A DNA stretch of 11,656 nt from an uncultured Beijerinckiaceae bacterium (lineage in GTDB: Bacteria; Pseudomonadota; Alphaproteobacteria; Rhizobiales; Beijerinckiaceae), in contig CALMRL010000191.1 in the NCBI GenBank assembly GCA_937873345.1, positions 1-11,656 of the forward strand. Reading direction: 5' to 3'. Shown piece after piece: positions 9,219-11,656 of this stretch (position 1 is the stretch's first letter; each line of letters starts with the position of its first letter). The notes below the pieces were generated by a model that saw only the letters and a list, made by a program, of their open reading frames with translations, did no database searches and was not told the DNA's origin. The position numbers were made by a program, and so were the translations under genes.

Positions 9219-10181
9219 TTGGCCGTCTACACCGACGTCAGCGGCGAAGAGCTGGCCGAGTTCCTGCGCGACTACGACATCGGCGAGCCGCTCTCGGTCA
9301 AGGGTATCGCCGAGGGCGTCGAGAACTCGAACTTCTTCCTGCACACCGGGCGCGGCTCGTACATCCTCACCCTCTACGAGAAGCGGGTGCGGATCGACGA
9401 CCTGCCCTTCTTCCTGCGGCTGATGGAGCACCTCGCCGCGGCGGGACTGCGCTGCCCGCAGCCGGTGCGCCGCCATGATGGCGAGGCCCTCGGCCGCCTC
9501 GCCGGGCGTCCGGCGGCGATCGTCACCTTCCTCGACGGCCTGTCCATCGCCAGGCCGGCGGCAACTCACTGCTCGGCGATCGGCGCCGCGCTCGCCGCGT
9601 TGCACCGTGCCGGCGAGGGTTTCCCGCTCATCCGACCGAATGCCCTGTCGATCGAGGGCTGGCAGCCGCTCTACGCGCTCGCCGAGGGCCGTGTCGACGA
9701 GGTGATGCTGGGCCTCGGCAGTTGTCTCGAGGAGGAGCTCGAGCATCTCGCGGCGCACTGGCCCGCCGGCCTGCCGGGCGGCGTCATCCATGCCGACCTG
9801 TTTCCCGACAACGTGTTGTTCCTCGGCGACGCCGTCTCCGGACTGATCGATTTTTATTTTGCCTGCACTGACGCTTACGCCTATGACCTCGCAATCTGCC
9901 TCAACGCTTGGTGCTTCGAGCCTGACGGCAGCTACAACATCACCAAGGGTTCGGCGCTGATCGCAGCCTATGTCGCGCGACGGCCACTGCTGCAGGACGA
10001 GGTGAATGCGCTGCCGCTCCTTGCCCGCGGGGCGGCGCTGCGCTTCGCCCTGACCCGGCTCGTCGACTGGCTGAACGTGCCGCCCGGCGCGCTGGTGCGG
10101 CCGAAGAGTCCGGCGGAATACGTCGCCAAACTGCGCTTCCACCAGCGCATCGGCAGCGTCCGCGAATTGGGTCTGACGTGA
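9219..10181 (+). CDS. thrB: Homoserine kinase (APH/ThrB type II family)
   Basis: This enzyme phosphorylates homoserine with ATP to give O-phosphohomoserine for threonine synthesis. The 320-residue protein belongs to the aminoglycoside-phosphotransferase-like type, common in alphaproteobacteria and pseudomonads, not the GHMP type of E. coli. It begins AVYTDVSGEELAEFL, has the nucleotide-binding region GVENSNFFLHT, the Brenner catalytic motif HADLFPDN (191-198) and the metal-binding IDFYF (Asp211) followed by YDLAICLNAW. I chose TTG at 9219 because it gives the family's usual MAVYT-like N-terminus and GGAGA sits about 10 bases upstream. An earlier TTG at 9159 would add 20 residues of arginine-rich, unconserved sequence. 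The stop TGA overlaps the ATG of rnhA (TGATG). Confidence 0.94.
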   Translation: MAVYTDVSGEELAEFLRDYDIGEPLSVKGIAEGVENSNFFLHTGRGSYILTLYEKRVRIDDLPFFLRLMEHLAAAGLRCPQPVRRHDGEALGRLAGRPAAIVTFLDGLSIARPAATHCSAIGAALAALHRAGEGFPLIRPNALSIEGWQPLYALAEGRVDEVMLGLGSCLEEELEHLAAHWPAGLPGGVIHADLFPDNVLFLGDAVSGLIDFYFACTDAYAYDLAICLNAWCFEPDGSYNITKGSALIAAYVARRPLLQDEVNALPLLARGAALRFALTRLVDWLNVPPGALVRPKSPAEYVAKLRFHQRIGSVRELGLT

Positions 10182-10642
10182 TGGACGAGGCCGCGAGCAA
10201 AACCGTCCGCGTCGCGATCTGGACCGACGGCGCCTGCTCCGGCAATCCAGGACCGGGGGGCTGGGGCGCCATCCTGCAGTTCGGCGATGTCCGCCGCGAG
10301 CTGTCGGGCGGCGACCACGCCACCACCAACAACCGCATGGAGCTTCTTGCCGCGATCACCGCGCTGGAAAGCTTGAAGCGCGCCTGCATGGTCGACCTCT
10401 ACACCGACTCGAACTATGTGCGCGGCGGCATCACCTCCTGGATGAACGGCTGGAAGCGCAACGGCTGGAAGACTGCCGACAGGAAGCCCGTGAAGAACAT
10501 CGAGCTGTGGCAGCGCCTCGACGTGGCGGTAAGGGCGCACGAGGTCGCGTGGCAATGGGTGAAGGGCCACGCCGGCGACCCGATGAACGAGCGCGCCGAC
10601 GAGCTGGCGCGCGAGGGGATGCGGCCGTTCAAGGCGCGCTGA
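10181..10642 (+). CDS. rnhA: Ribonuclease HI
   Basis: RNase HI cuts the RNA strand of RNA-DNA hybrids, removing R-loops and primers. The 153-residue protein is the usual single-domain size. The four acidic catalytic residues are present: Asp16 in WTDGACSGNPGPGGWG, Glu54 in NNRMELLAAI, Asp76 in YTDSNYVRGGI and Asp140 in NERADELA; the loop histidine is His130 in VKGHAGDP, and the basic handle region WMNGWKRNGWKTADRKPVKN is intact. A GTG at 10178 would add one residue; the ATG at 10181 is preferred and overlaps the thrB stop by one base, implying coupled translation. The thrB-rnhA pairing is one I recall in Hyphomicrobiales. Confidence 0.97.
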   Translation: MDEAASKTVRVAIWTDGACSGNPGPGGWGAILQFGDVRRELSGGDHATTNNRMELLAAITALESLKRACMVDLYTDSNYVRGGITSWMNGWKRNGWKTADRKPVKNIELWQRLDVAVRAHEVAWQWVKGHAGDPMNERADELAREGMRPFKAR

Positions 10643-10654
10643 GGTCTCGGGGGG

Positions 10655-11656
10655 TCAGGGCGCGTCGACCCGACGGACCCTGAGGGCGTCGAGCGGGCCG
10701 CTCACGGCGAACGAGGCGTCGCCGCCGGGCCGGCTTTGCACGGCACGAAGATCGAGCATGCGGCGGCGCAGGTCGAGCGTTCCATGTCCGCTCGACGTCA
10801 GCTCGGGTCCGTCGAGGACGAGGTCGGTGATCGTCGCGATGCCGGCGGCGAGACTCGCGCTCGCGCCGAGGGAGCGCACGACGGTGCGTCCGCGCCAGGT
10901 GCCGACATCGTCGATCTCGCCGTCGGTGAGGCTGATCCTGGCCGAACCGGCGAAGTCGTTGATGAGCGACGCGACGCTGTCGCCGCGGCCGTGCAGGGCG
11001 AGCGAGCCCGACAGCGTCCCGGTCGCGAGCTGCCGCCCGGCGGCGTCCCACGACAGGGCGGAGGCATCGGCGTTGGTCAGCGCGGCGGTCCCCCGCAGGT
11101 CGAGGGCGTCGCCGGTCAAACCCTTGTCTGACGCCTTGCTGGCCTGCCCGATCGACAGCCGCGCCTTCAAGGTGCCACCGGAAAGCCGGCCGTCGATCAA
11201 CGCGATCTCGATGCGCCCGTCGCGACTGATCACCGCCAGCGCGGCCTCGTCGACCGTGAAGGGACGGCACAGGAGATGCGCCGCGGAGATGCGTAGGTCG
11301 AGGTCGACATCGCCGATGCGCGGTCGCGGTACGATGCTGCGTGACCATCGCCGGGCGGCGTCGAGCGGCGCCGGCAGCGCGTCCGTGAAAGGCGCGAGCA
11401 TCAGGCGCTCGGTCGCCAGGGTCGCCGAGACCAGCGGTCGCGCGCCGCGGCGGAACGCCAACGTGCCCTCCCAGCCGTTGCCGTCGGCGCGGAAGGCGAG
11501 CTTCTGCAGGTCGAGCGTCGCCAGTCCGTCGCGGTCGGCGGCGATCCGGGCCTCGCTGTCGAGAGAGGCGTCGGAGAAGGCGGCGGGCAGCGCGATGCCG
11601 GGGGCGGCGCGCGCGAGCAGCGTCGCGAGCGCGGCCGCCTCGGCGGACAGGTGCCC
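10655..11656 (-). CDS. AsmA-family protein, C-terminal part (5' end outside window)
   Basis: The minus-strand frame is open from the window edge to TGA at 10655-10657, giving the last 333 residues of a longer protein; the TTG at 11461 is an internal codon. The sequence has the repetitive beta-strand style of AsmA-like proteins: DVDLDLRISAAHL, then the DGRLSGGTLKARLSI type of strand, the diagnostic GRGDSVASLINDFAGSARI followed by LTDGEIDDV, and near the end GPELTSSGHGTLDLRRRMLDL. AsmA relatives are large envelope proteins anchored in the inner membrane that form lipid-transporting or envelope-maintaining beta-groove bridges; the N-terminal membrane segment would lie outside this window. It is convergent with rnhA, with only 12 bases between the stop codons. 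The family is fairly sure, the specific role unknown. Confidence 0.82.
   Translation of the reverse strand, partial: GHLSAEAAALATLLARAAPGIALPAAFSDASLDSEARIAADRDGLATLDLQKLAFRADGNGWEGTLAFRRGARPLVSATLATERLMLAPFTDALPAPLDAARRWSRSIVPRPRIGDVDLDLRISAAHLLCRPFTVDEAALAVISRDGRIEIALIDGRLSGGTLKARLSIGQASKASDKGLTGDALDLRGTAALTNADASALSWDAAGRQLATGTLSGSLALHGRGDSVASLINDFAGSARISLTDGEIDDVGTWRGRTVVRSLGASASLAAGIATITDLVLDGPELTSSGHGTLDLRRRMLDLRAVQSRPGGDASFAVSGPLDALRVRRVDAP

Overview
The window is chromosomal housekeeping DNA from a GC-rich alphaproteobacterium. Protein sequence style and gene order (gyrA, coaD, two cyclophilins, queA, tgt; and separately thrB followed by rnhA) match what I remember of Hyphomicrobiales (Rhizobiales) and relatives; no 16S or other taxonomic marker is present, so this is inference. 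I see no mobile element, phage gene, CRISPR array, tRNA or rRNA gene.

Layout. Bases 1-503 hold the 3' end of an amidase-signature gene. It runs tail to tail into a SAM-dependent methyltransferase on the minus strand (513-1319). Divergent from that, gyrA (1461-4250) encodes DNA gyrase subunit A. Directly after gyrA lies a broken gene for a small DMT-type membrane protein of the DUF486 family (4259-4602), with an in-frame TAG and a short frameshifting deletion. A plus-strand series follows: coaD (coenzyme A synthesis), an exported cyclophilin, a small exported TonB/TolA-C-like protein, a cytoplasmic cyclophilin, then queA and tgt. queA and tgt, which overlap by 4 bases, both act in making queuosine in tRNA. 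A 330-base gap with two strong hairpins closes this group. thrB (homoserine kinase, threonine synthesis) and rnhA (RNase HI) follow as an overlapping pair. The window ends in the C-terminal part of an AsmA-family protein on the minus strand, convergent with rnhA.

Points worth a second look: the DUF486 pseudogene; a TGT in which three of the four expected zinc ligands are replaced (probably a lineage trait); the secreted/cytosolic cyclophilin pair sharing a 39-base identical stretch and enclosing a small uncharacterised exported protein; the double hairpin after tgt; and frequent TTG/GTG starts, one of which (coaD) has no alternative. I found no convincing new multi-gene system; the region reads as core metabolism and information processing.
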